Shown here: piece by piece, positions 19,244-27,947 of the stretch
Position numbering within the stretch: the stretch's first letter is position 1
How the letters are laid out: each line of letters opens with the position of its first letter
Source of the DNA: Ophiothrix spiculata
Lineage: Eukaryota > Echinodermata > Ophiuroidea > Amphilepidida > Ophiotrichidae
Strand: one strand, 5' to 3'
DNA: 27,947 nucleotides
Assembly: GCA_000969725.1 (NCBI GenBank)
Contig: JXSR01S019249.1
The notes under the pieces: generated by a model
The model's database searches: none
What the model was told of the DNA's origin: nothing
The model's input: the letters and a program-made list of their open reading frames with translations, nothing else
Translations under genes and position numbers: made by a program

Positions 19244-19961
19244 ATATCTATGTCGGAAGATATCTAATGTCGGGGTGCATAGCTATTTCTCCGTATTGCG
19301 TGAACAAACAGGGGTAACTAATAGCATCGTTGTAAATTTGTTCAAATTGCGTTTGTTTGGATATAAAATATGATACATGTTAACCAATATCTTTAAACAA
19401 AGAAGGAATAATGAATGATGATAGAAAATTATTGATGAATGTGATATTCAGTTTGTTCGCATGGATGATGAGGGTAATGTGAAAGTACCATAAGACGCAC
19501 ACCACCTGATAAATCACCTATTCCTATGTAAAACAGCTTCCAGATCATGCCGGATATCTTGGCTATTAAGCGACTGGTTGTTTCAACTCTTGCATTTCTT
19601 TTGTGATTATGTACTAGATGAGAAAACAAGGTTAAAAAGAAATATGATATCTGTGTTAATTTTTTGGCTAGGTCGCCTCGAACATCGGCCATTCTCAAAA
19701 TTTCATTTTGTTCCAACTCTCTAAAAAATTTCCGTAGACACTAAAAATCAGATCTCAAACTGCACAATTATGGTAATTGGTGCTACAGAACATGATTGAA
19801 AAACGTTTCACCCAAAACATTAGTTCCCGCCATTTTCGAGGTTTTTACTGTATTGAGTGCAATACAACACATGCACCCGCATTGTTCTGTACTTGCCAAA
19901 AGTTTTTATTTAGTTATGTGTGTCCTTAATCGTTTTGTCATATCAGTTTATTAAACAAAAT
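19244..19961. other. No gene seen
   Basis: The stretch contains a block at 19395-19480 (GATGATAGAAAATTATTGAT, GGATGATGAGGGTAATGTGA) that resembles 21465-21550. The 95-codon minus-strand frame at 19429-19716 overlaps that repeat and has no recognised domain. Confidence 0.4.
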
Positions 19962-20112
19962 GGCCCGTATTCCAGGAAGATGTTTAGCTAAACCATTGTT
20001 TAACTGAGCATCAACTGTCCAGGAATGATACGCATCATTGCAGCTTTCAAGCAGAACTGTTGACGAGAAATAAAACCCTGATTTAGCTAAACACCTTTCT
20101 GGAATACGGGCC
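19962..20112. mobile_element. Short TIR element, about 151 bp (MITE)
   Basis: The left end GGCCCGTATTCCAGGAAGAT plus GTTTAGCTAAA is mirrored by the right end, which reverse-complemented reads GGCCCGTATTCCAGAAAGGT plus GTTTAGCTAAA: a TIR of about 31 bp with two mismatches. The interior is only about 90 bp. No clear target duplication is seen. GGGCCCGTATTC-type termini occur in miniature elements of several animals to my recollection, but the superfamily was not verified. Confidence 0.8.
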
Positions 20113-20113
20113 C

Positions 20114-20680
20114 TTATGTTTGTTTAAATGGGTAGAAGTGTTGTATTGTGGTTTTGTAGAAAGTTTGTATATACAGTTAAGTACCAACGATTAAACTCTG
20201 CTCGCTCAAGATCGATTGTGACTTTACGGGAATGTGAAATTAGATTTGTATTGAATAAATCAGATTATGAAAGATTTTGCGGGCTATAGCAGACAGTGTT
20301 TCGGGATAAACTTAAAAGTTGTCATATTTCATTTCGGTTTTCTTGAATACATTTTGGGGAGCTTATGACGTCCTCCCTAAAAGATATGTAATTCTATGTT
20401 TTAGTTTGTTTTGCTGTCTGGATTGTTTACGATATTCCAACTTACGCTATTTAAACTACCGTAATTGTTTTTGCTACCTTATGCTGTTTTATTCAATTGT
20501 TTCATTCATGTTAAAAAGGACTAGTTTATTGTATTTGTTGTTTCATTTTGTGTTAATCTAAATAAGCATTTTCGAGGGCTCTCTTTAAATGTGTTTTGTC
20601 CATAAAATCAAAAGCGAACAAATTTTTGAACTTTATTTCAGGTATATATTAGTAGTTACATTCTGCAATTCGGCAATTTC
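20114..20680. other. No gene recognised
   Basis: The plus-strand frame at 20319-20561 (80 codons) is rich in F, L, Y and C and would be membrane-like. Such composition is expected from T-rich DNA and no start or splice context supports it. Nothing else was found. Confidence 0.4.
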
Positions 20681-21294
20681 TTAACCCTCGTCTTCCTAGC
20701 GTTAGCCTTCCCCCATAACAGATGATCGCTGATTGCACCAAAACGCAAAATGAAGCGACCCTGAGCATTTAAATAATTGTGTTTACATCCTTTGCGGTCA
20801 TTTTGATGAAAAACTACTCAGGGGTACCACCTAAAGTGGGGTTATTGTATGCCGTCAAAGTTTGGGGGGGGGGGGGTGCCACATCGAAAAAAATAAATCG
20901 CCATTTGAAAAATATATTGTATTGACTTGAAACTTACAGCACACGTTAACATTGTCGATTCCTTCATTTATAAAAAAAAAAACCGACGAAAATCGGTTAT
21001 TTATAATGATTTTTCAGAAAAAGTGGCCCAAAGTCTTTTCTTTCGGTCCGGAAATACTTTGTTAAGTAATAATTACGTAACTCCTCGACCGATTATCATG
21101 ATCGTGGTATCAATGGAAAGAGGAGACCCTATCCAATACTATACTATCAAACAATATAACTTTGGAGATCCCAACTTCAAAGTCCAATGGGACACAGGGG
21201 GTGGTGACCAACACCCCCCCCCCCCCCACACACACACACTCACTCAGGAAGACGTGTTACAAAAATAAAAAAGGCTCGGGAAGACGAAGGTTAA
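20681..21294 (+). mobile_element. Family B copy, best-preserved (614 bp with TTAA)
   Basis: The element starts TTAACCCTCGTCTTCC (TTAA 20681-20684) and ends GGGAAGACGAAGGTTAA (TTAA 21291-21294), so TIRs CCCTCGTCTTCC / CCTTCGTCTTCC with one mismatch. This TTAA duplication with CCYT termini is the piggyBac signature. The core has TTACGTAA (21073-21080) but lacks the intact TGACGTCA of sister copies. A G-run near 20862 and a C-run followed by a CA repeat near 21221 mark hypervariable homopolymers. The 113-codon frame at 20927-21268 runs through the repeat and C-run (poly-proline) and is not a gene. Confidence 0.88.
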
Positions 21295-22350
21295 AGCGAA
21301 GTCCCACACCCCCATATGCGGTACCATTAATATCAAAATAAATCATTATCAAACATTGCTTAATCGTGTCGTTGTAACCGACGTATCAGTGTAACTGCTG
21401 CCTTTAAAGTGGATTGTGCTTCATATGGTAACAAATACTTATACATTTTTAAACGGATAAGATAGAAAGGAAGATGACAGAAAATTGAATGTTGTATTCA
21501 ATTAGCTCTTGACAAGTGGTAACAGGTAGATGACGAGGGTAATATAAACTTACTTTAATCATGTTAATTGTCTAATTGTTTAGCATGTCGTCCTTTTTTG
21601 TGTTTATTTATATGTCTAAAAGTATTATGTCGCGGTTTACTGGTAAGCTTGAGTTATAATAAATATGTTAATTTTGGTTTGTCTAAATGTTATGTCATTT
21701 TATATTTTAATTTGCTTCATTGTGTTGTTCACATGAATGTATCATTTGAATGTATCTTGAGAACTACCAGTATTTATCGTGATGAACTTGATGTTTTGTC
21801 ATGAAAAAAAAATGAAATTTTCGACATCGTGCCAACGCTGCGGCGATGCTGTGATGAACCTTTTGCGATATTCTGTCGAGGCATTTCATGTAATACAGTG
21901 AGCCCAATGCAAATATTGCTCGCCCAATCCAAGGTGGACAATCATTTTTAGAAATTACATTATTTTTATACACATTTTCCGGGGTTACAGGTTGCAAACA
22001 ATCGCCCAAAAATCCATGAAAACAATCCTATTTCGATGCATTTGCGATGCATTGGCGATACACTTCCGATGTATTGAGAAAGCATCGCGTATGCATCGGA
22101 AACAAGTAGGACCAAGCCATAGTCTAAACTCTTTTATTTTATAGAGTAACTTTTTAAGAAAATGTAAAAAGGTCTGATTCAAAAGGAATATTAATCCTTG
22201 ACGTTAGAAGAAGAAGCATTATTAAATAAGCTTAACTAGTTTGATATATTCATCCAAGTACACACCATTATAGCAAAAGTGCTCTAGCCCAATTTACCCA
22301 GCTGAATAAAGCACTCGACATGAGTTATCTAATATCAAGAATGTTTATAG
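21295..22350. other. No gene recognised; CGATGCAT-rich patch
   Basis: 21350-21545 resembles parts of 18215-18260 and 19395-19480. At about 22035-22100, CGATGCAT, GCGATGCAT, GCGATACA, CCGATGTAT and GCATCGCGTATGCATCGG recur, a short degenerate repeat. Open frames at 21568-21804 and on the minus strand at 21764-22182 match nothing known. Confidence 0.4.
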
Positions 22351-22356
22351 TAGAAA

Positions 22357-22405
22357 AGGATATTGTGTTTTTCTGCCCTCTAATTGCACTCAGACACAAT
22401 ATCCT
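22357..22405. repeat. Perfect 12-bp inverted repeat (hairpin)
   Basis: AGGATATTGTGT at 22357-22368 pairs with ACACAATATCCT at 22394-22405 across a 25-nt loop. Its role is unknown. It lies in sequence with no gene. Confidence 0.7.
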
Positions 22406-24812
22406 CGCTCTGAAATGTCTCTAGCTGAAATCAATTAGCAGTAATCGTCTTTTGTAATGTGTGTGTAAGACGAGGAGAGAGAAAATGTAACGTATATTCT
22501 TGATTGAACTTTACGGCAATATAGCAAAGTTTGCGAAGAAGTGTATTGACTTATTTTGAAATATTGCTGACATTTGACATTTAATAGTACTATTGGGAGT
22601 TGTCAATTATATTTGAAAATGTTTTTATGATTACAAACATGATAACATTATTAGCTTTGGATGCTTAGCAGTGGCTTTGAAGATGAACAAATAGTTTATT
22701 TTAACCAACCAAAGAGAACAGAAAAAATAAACGTTTTCTCTAATTTTAACGTGTAAGCTCCGATCACATTCTCATTCCCCAGGACTCAACTCAGAGTAGT
22801 GCAATTTAGTTTCAAATATTCCCATAATTTCATTCGAAACGGGTTTAAAAGTAATTTTCACCAGACACAGCATGCTTTTAATACATTGTATTTTATACAA
22901 AGTAGAAAAGCGACTTGAAATCACATTGTAAGAAACTAACAATGTATAAAAAAAGGAATCGGTGTCTATATTATGTAGAACCATGGAGTGAATGTATCAA
23001 CCGTACATACTGATATTCTTAGCATCTAATGATTTGGCTTTGAAGTTAAATATTTCATATTTGGTAAAGCTTTAACAATGGTATTATATCAGGATTGCGC
23101 AGATTTCATACTTAAAATGGACTACTGACACAAGGGAAATGTTAAAAAGTTCCAAATCGTGATCATGTTTTCAAATGTGATTATCCATTTTTAGCTATTC
23201 ACTCAATCACATAATTACCTTTAAGTGTGATTTAAAAAGTGATTTGAAACTATAATTGCTATGGCTAAATACTACGATATAAAGTATCTAAAGAATGTTT
23301 ATGAGAGAAATTAAGGGGGGAAACAACGTTACTCGATTTTACGATTTTGCAAGTTTATTTTGTACCATAACTTTTTAATAAAGTGCTTAAAGTTAATACA
23401 AGTATACATTACCAGAAAGGAATATTCACAAGGAACATGATGGTGATGTTGATGTTTGACCCAACATCAATTTGTTTGAGAAAATCACAAAAAAACCCAC
23501 ATTTTTTTAAATACATTCTTCGATGAAAGAGATAAAACGTATCGATAAATTCACTGGGCAAACATAATCTGCTTAATCACTATGTAATTTCGCCTTATAG
23601 TGTTTTGTTCTTTTTTGTGGAGGGCTACGTACAGAAATGCTACATCTATATACTTGTTTTTCGATGTTAAATCATGGAAGAAAAGAGAATTTGCAATCCA
23701 CGAAGAAATATAAGTAGTATGGGCCCACTGCAGACCTGACCCTGTCGTATACTTCACGGAGCTTCTGAAAATTAGGAAAGACACTCTTGTGATAGTTCTA
23801 TTTTACAAAACAAAGTAAAAATCGAGTTCTCATGAAATGAGAGGAAACTCGCGGTGCGGTCTTTAAACCTGCGTTTTATCACTTTACTTATTATGATTAC
23901 ATTCAATATAAGCATTTAGTAAAACATATTTTGTCATTTTCACATGACGATATGAACATGAGATGATGTTGTTGAGATACATTGTTGTCATACATACACT
24001 GTCACATTAAAAATACTGTTTAGAAGATGCCTTTTGAAAATATTGTAATAGTCATGTCACAGTTGGTATATAAAATTATTACAGAATAACAACTGCAATC
24101 TAACTCTGTTATCATCGTACTAAATATTTCAAGAAACCCATTTATCTTCAAAAACTAGTAGTTACGGCAGAAATATTTTGAAACATAGTATGAAAAGCAA
24201 TTACAAACAGATGTGACAGAATATTTTTATTTTTAAAAACTTAGAGCAGATTGTAGATTGAATCGTGTAAGAAATCAGTATGCCATATTAAGTCTAGTTT
24301 ATAGTGGCAGATTTTCTTATATGATTCCACATGATTTGCGACCACTTCAGGTCCTTAAGCTCCATTATGTATTTTCGCGGGGTTTTGCTCAGCCTTCTTC
24401 AAGTCTGGTGCAACGGGTAATAACCCCCACTCAGAATTATAATAAAATCTATACCTTTTGCAGCTAATCCTATAATTCTTACTGTATTATCTCTTCCGTG
24501 TTTTTAAGCAAATTCGCTGGTCATAAAAAAGACGTTTTGAAATAAATTATGAACTTAAGCATTTGTAAATATATTTGAGGTTTCTCTGATGTTCGTTAGG
24601 TAAAACACTAACCTAGAATATATATGTACGTTATTCGAACTTTTGTTATCGAAATTGACTGTACTTGGATATTTAGTTGTAACATTAAAAGTAGAAGAGT
24701 TGTTATTTAAAAAAAATATGTTTAGGCTTTTGCCAAGGAAACCCAACCTGGTACTTGGGACCGAGTAAGTTAAAGGACGATGGGCTTCAAGATGTTTTTA
24801 AAATCAATTTTT
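22406..24812. other. No gene recognised
   Basis: A long AT-rich stretch with only short frames. A small imperfect hairpin CGAGTTCTCATGAAATGAGA plus GGAAACTCG lies near 23824. The frame at 24258-24467 (69 codons) covers a slightly GC-richer patch but resembles nothing known. No transposon terminus was identified. Confidence 0.4.
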
Positions 24813-24815
24813 GTA

Positions 24816-24900
24816 TGCAGGAAGAAGACCGGAGCACCCGTTGAAAAACCTGCGGAAGTGAGCATGGACTGAAAACCAATTGCACATAAAGCGCAATATT
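24816..24900. repeat. Possible fragment of a widespread animal repeat
   Basis: GCAGGAAGAAGACCGGAGCA followed by CCCGTTGAAAAACCTGCGGA resembles a motif I recall as common in dispersed repeats of fish and invertebrates (GGAGGAAACCGGAGCACCCG and onward). It continues with GAGCATGGACTGAAAACCAA. The identification is from memory and unverified. The minus-strand frame at 24787-24975 lies over it and is not considered a gene. Confidence 0.35.
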
Positions 24901-25044
24901 TGGATTAAACAATAACCTAGAACGGATGTGATTAACTTTTATTCTTGATTGTTCTTGAATATTCGTGTTGCACAATAGCCAAGAACAGATGCGATTTTGT
25001 TTAATATTCCTAAATAATCTTGAATAATTAGCTAATACTCTTTT

Positions 25045-25500
25045 TGTAACATATCTGGGTGGTGAAACTGGTACCCCCCCCCAGTAAATTTGATATTGAC
25101 ACGCCTACAGTTTAGGATAGGATTGCTTCTTTCCATTGATACCAAGATCATGAAAATAGCATAAAATAGGTCAAGCCGTTACGTTATTATGACGTCACAA
25201 ATATATTCGCACCGAAGATTTCGATTTTGACTAAATATCAATTTTTTTGATTTTTTTCATATAAAAAACTCCAAGATTTACTCCTTCTTAATAATGATAA
25301 ATAAAGGAAACGACAATTCTAAAATGTCCTGTCAGTTTCAGGTCCATGCCGGCAGATATTTTCAAAATGCGTGTTTTTTTTCTTTTGAGGTGGTAATCAC
25401 CTCTACCATCAAAAGTTGACGGCATACCTATTGAGGTAGTACCCCGATTATTTCGATGATCGTAAAAGATGTAGAGAATTGCTACTTTATGCCCAGGGCC
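25045..25500 (-). mobile_element. Degraded family B copy
   Basis: Reverse-oriented family B blocks in order: GGTACCCCCCCCCAG, TTTCCATTGATACCAAGATC, CCGTTACGTTATTATGACGT, AACGACAATTCTAAAATGTC, TTTCAAAATGCG, AAAAGTTGACGGCAT and TTGAGGTAGTACCCCG. The terminal repeats are lost, although ATATCTGGGTGG near 25050 may be a remnant. TGACGTCA is intact at 25190-25197. It is non-coding. Confidence 0.65.
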
Positions 25501-27236
25501 ATAACCAGTGGCATATTTAACTGAAAATTATATTATTGTGTTATGTGAAACTTAATTATTGAGATCTTTGATTGCGAGAGAATGGGAATTTTTTCTGAGG
25601 TAATGATATTTTGCAATATAGTGTAATTTCCAATTCTATAAATAGGCAATTGATTGCATGAACCTGGTGATCATGGGAATTTCCCTACATGGAAATAGAT
25701 GTGTTTACTTGATATAATATAATTGCGATTGGGAAATTCTCCACATGTAAATACTTTATGTTATGCTATGCTAAATATGAGAATGACATAATGTGGGGAT
25801 TTTTCTGAAAAAGACTGTGGTTCGGGTCTTATGATATTTTGGCAAAAATGAAATTTACTTTGTCGGAGTTAGAACGATAGCTAAAACTTTGTTGGATGGA
25901 TTTATACAGATGATTGGAGATTTAAGTTACAGGTGTCTTTGGATGGGCATTTGAGTTGTGATACGTGTACCTTGAAGAATTAATTTTCAGTACAACGAAT
26001 AGAGAATTAAAGACAACCTGTTACTTTATTAATTAATGTCCGAGTGGATAATGTGCGTTGGATCCAGCTTCTAAGCCAAGCAAAGCTTCTTTGCGATTGT
26101 TGGACTATGAATCGTCGTTGGAATTCGTCAGGAACGTTTTGGAATTATTTTTTACAAATGGATTTCAGGACTTGTGAGTATACAAGAATTTTGTACCTCG
26201 GACTAATCTCAACTTATTTTTAATGAGTTTTAACTGTGCTAAAAGAAAGTACTTTCATTAAAAGTTTTTGTAAAATATTCCAAATTCCAGTGTATTTATT
26301 TTTCTTATTCAAGAACCCGTAAGGTGATTTTGGCCTCGGTCATTTTAAATCTTTGACCGTAACACTTAAATGTACTTGAATATTAAGTTTAATTACTAAC
26401 CTTCAGTATATCAGCATGTTAATAGAATCCTGTGAAAAATAAAAATAATACAGCGTGAATCAAAATGAAGTTGACCGAGATTCAAAACTGTAAAACAATA
26501 GAACTATTAATATTTAAATCAATTGTTAAGCACTTTGGAAATGCGCAGACTCTTTCACTTATTTAAAAAAAAAAAGAATAAAGGAAATCGGTAATTTCTA
26601 ACGGAAGTTATACTTGTTTTAGTAAGAAATCTCATTGTTCACGCTGTCCACGGAATAAAAAGCAAACCAATTAAAAAAGCAAAGTAAACACTTGATTAAG
26701 CAGAGTAATTACCTGTTTATGAGTAACCTGCCCTTCCTTTGACTGATATTTAAACATTGAATCAAGGAGATTGGTCATTCATAGGAAAAGCTGTCCATGA
26801 TATGCTGATCGTTAAAATAAAGGCAAAGCTTAAAAAGAACCATTTAACAACTAGGATTTGATGCAGGAATTTCAAATACAATTATCAATCAATTTTATGT
26901 AAGCAACCAGTTTAGAACCTGATTTTTAAAGCTGGTCGTTGGTTCTGGAAGATGTACACCTTATGACAAAGCAGTTTGTAGTTGAAACCTAATTAGTCTG
27001 TGGGAAAACCCTTGATTTTGGGCTGGGCTTGACTGCAAAATGGAGTCTGCACAATTGTTCTTGACTGATTCTTAATCTTTGAGACCCATAGATTCCAGAA
27101 CTGAATGATGTAAAAACAGCACCATTGAGCATTTTGAGAAATCCAAGATGGCCGCCAAAATGACATCCATAACATGTAACTAGTCAAATCTCGTTCAAAA
27201 CCACACCAAAATGTTCCTCTCATCACAAGGAAGCAG
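25501..27236. other. No gene proven; possible 5' exon-like end near 26174
   Basis: No long open frame is present. TATAAATAG near 25637 is a perfect TATA-box match, and GGGAATTTCC near 25675 matches the NF-kB consensus. GGACTTGTGAGTAT near 26170 contains a good splice donor (GTGAGT). Without an accompanying frame or acceptor these are only motif matches. The minus-strand frame at 26993-27226 lacks a known domain. Confidence 0.35.
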
Positions 27237-27672
27237 AAAAAGTATACTTTTACTTATGTCTGAAACATGGTTCAGGAGTTATAGCCAACAATGTGAAAGG
27301 TCATATCAGAGGTCACGGAACTGGCTCTGTGGGAGTCCAAAATTTCAAAACTCTCCGATTTTGTTCAGAATGATCTCAAACTATTCGTCTTGCAAAACTG
27401 TCTGCACAAAGTAATAGTTTAATGGTTACAGGTCAAGGAAAACTTTGTACTACAGACACCAATGCAATGGTAAATATGGACTTTGTTTTTGCCTGCTACC
27501 ATGGCAACAATTGACCTGACAAACTTCAAACTATCACTTTGTGTAGACACTTTTGCAAGAGGGACAGTTTGAGACCAGTTTGAACAAAATCGGATACTTT
27601 TGAAATTTTTGACTTCCATAGGGCCAGTTCCGTGACCTCTGATATGACCTTATGTATATGTGTATACTTTTC
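27237..27672. repeat. Foldback element with arms of about 125 bp
   Basis: The arm at 27297-27420 (AGGTCATATCAGAGGTCACG, then GAACTGGC, GTCCAAAATTTCAAAA, CGATTTTGTTCA) is the inverted, diverged partner of 27528-27653 (AACAAAATCGGATACTTTTG, GGGCCAGTTCCGTGACCTCT, GATATGACCTT). The loop is about 107 bp. An outer AAAAGTATAC / GTATACTTTT pair at about 27239 and 27663 extends the symmetry. The small frames at 27211-27414 and, on the other strand, 27419-27619 are the two arms read in the same sense, which explains their similarity. It is probably a palindromic MITE; no target duplication was fixed. Confidence 0.75.
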
Positions 27673-27799
27673 AGCAGCATCACTCATAAAAGAGCTTAAC
27701 TAGTTCTTGCCAGTGTTCAGACCATTACCTTACCCAAAAAGTCAAATTCTACCATGAACTTGTTAATGTGACTGGGTGTTGTTGCTTTTGGTAGATTGG

Positions 27800-27828
27800 T
27801 GGGCGGGGCTTGGTGGGGGGGCGGGGGC
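27800..27828 (+). repeat. G-rich tract with two GC boxes
   Basis: GGGCGGGG occurs at 27801 and GGGCGGGGG near 27819 within a nearly pure G/C-rich run in otherwise AT-rich DNA, immediately upstream of where LINE coding similarity starts. It may be low complexity at the truncation junction. An Sp1-type role is speculative. Confidence 0.5.
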
Positions 27829-27829
27829 A

Positions 27830-27947
27830 CAATATGTCTCTTATAAAAACTCAACTTCTGAATATAATAATATCACTTGCGGAGTCCCACAGGGGTCAAT
27901 CCTTGGACCACTTTTATTTCTCCTTTATATTAATGATCTCCCTCTCT
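27830..27947 (+). CDS. Non-LTR retrotransposon (LINE) reverse transcriptase, partial
   Basis: The frame reads [20 protein letters not shown] then [19 protein letters not shown] and runs open off the window end. GVPQGSxLGPLLFxxYINDL is the conserved central reverse-transcriptase block of LINEs (region containing motif B), which copies element RNA at the nicked target. The catalytic DD motif would follow beyond the window. The preceding residues QYVSY.N fit the usual [R/K]QYV segment. Upstream of about 27830 the frame passes into G-rich sequence and a stop at 27764-27766, so everything 5' of this block (endonuclease, RT fingers) is missing, as expected for 5'-truncated LINE copies. A Jockey/CR1-like clade is plausible but cannot be decided from about 39 residues. 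Confidence 0.88.

Noticed and set aside
18906..19267. Two overlapping open frames as small secreted or membrane proteins
   Set aside because: They start inside a family A element, cross the hairpin tandem array and end in an AAT microsatellite.
20927..21268. 113-codon open frame ending in proline and histidine-threonine repeats
   Set aside because: It runs through a family B MITE, and its tail is the translation of a C-run plus CA microsatellite.
25637..25684. TATA box plus NF-kB-like site as a promoter
   Set aside because: No open frame, transcript start or conserved spacing supports it; single motif matches are expected by chance in AT-rich DNA.
27211..27619. Pair of related small genes on opposite strands
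   Set aside because: Their similarity is explained by the inverted arms of the foldback element.

Overview
The window looks like non-coding, repeat-dense DNA from an animal nuclear genome, probably a marine invertebrate. It is AT-rich and packed with eukaryotic-type mobile elements: terminal-inverted-repeat (TIR) DNA transposons, a tRNA-derived SINE and a LINE reverse-transcriptase fragment. I see no bacterial gene organisation, no operons, no rRNA and no CRISPR array. No ordinary host protein-coding gene could be recognised. The open frames are short (under 130 codons), match no family I know, and most lie inside repeats. The species assignment is inference only.

Layout. 1-3170: copies of two dispersed DNA elements, called family A (TIR starting TGTGACCGTCC, TA target site) and family B (TTAA-flanked, TIR starting CCCTCGTC, piggyBac-like), plus sequence duplicated again near 10.5-11.7 kb. 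The family B copy at 419-1792 carries a nested 537-bp TIR element. 3.2-5.5 kb: unique AT-rich DNA with only weak open frames. 5505-6011: a non-autonomous hAT element with a perfect 8-bp target duplication. It abuts a 998-bp TIR element (6020-7017) that contains a perfect 36-bp palindrome. 7.2-7.9 kb: a family B copy carrying a tRNA-Thr-like SINE. 8.29-8.40 kb: a degenerate tRNA-like sequence on the minus strand, followed by a T-run. 9.3-12.7 kb: second copy of the duplicated block and three family A copies. 13.8-14.4 kb and 15.5-16.0 kb: family B copies. 18.4-19.1 kb: a four-unit hairpin-rich tandem array split by a family A insertion. 19.96-20.11 kb: a 151-bp TIR element. 20.68-21.29 kb: the best-preserved family B copy. 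25.05-25.5 kb: a degraded family B copy. 27.24-27.67 kb: a foldback structure with arms of about 125 bp. 27.83 kb to the end: a 5'-truncated LINE with the GVPQGS block of reverse transcriptase, running off the window.

Nothing here works together as a pathway. The content is a record of transposition: insertions nested in or abutting one another, with several empty-site comparisons available inside the window. The most interesting signal is family B. It recurs six times and repeatedly keeps a core pair of bZIP-type palindromes (TTACGTAA next to TGACGTCA), so it could scatter regulatory sites.
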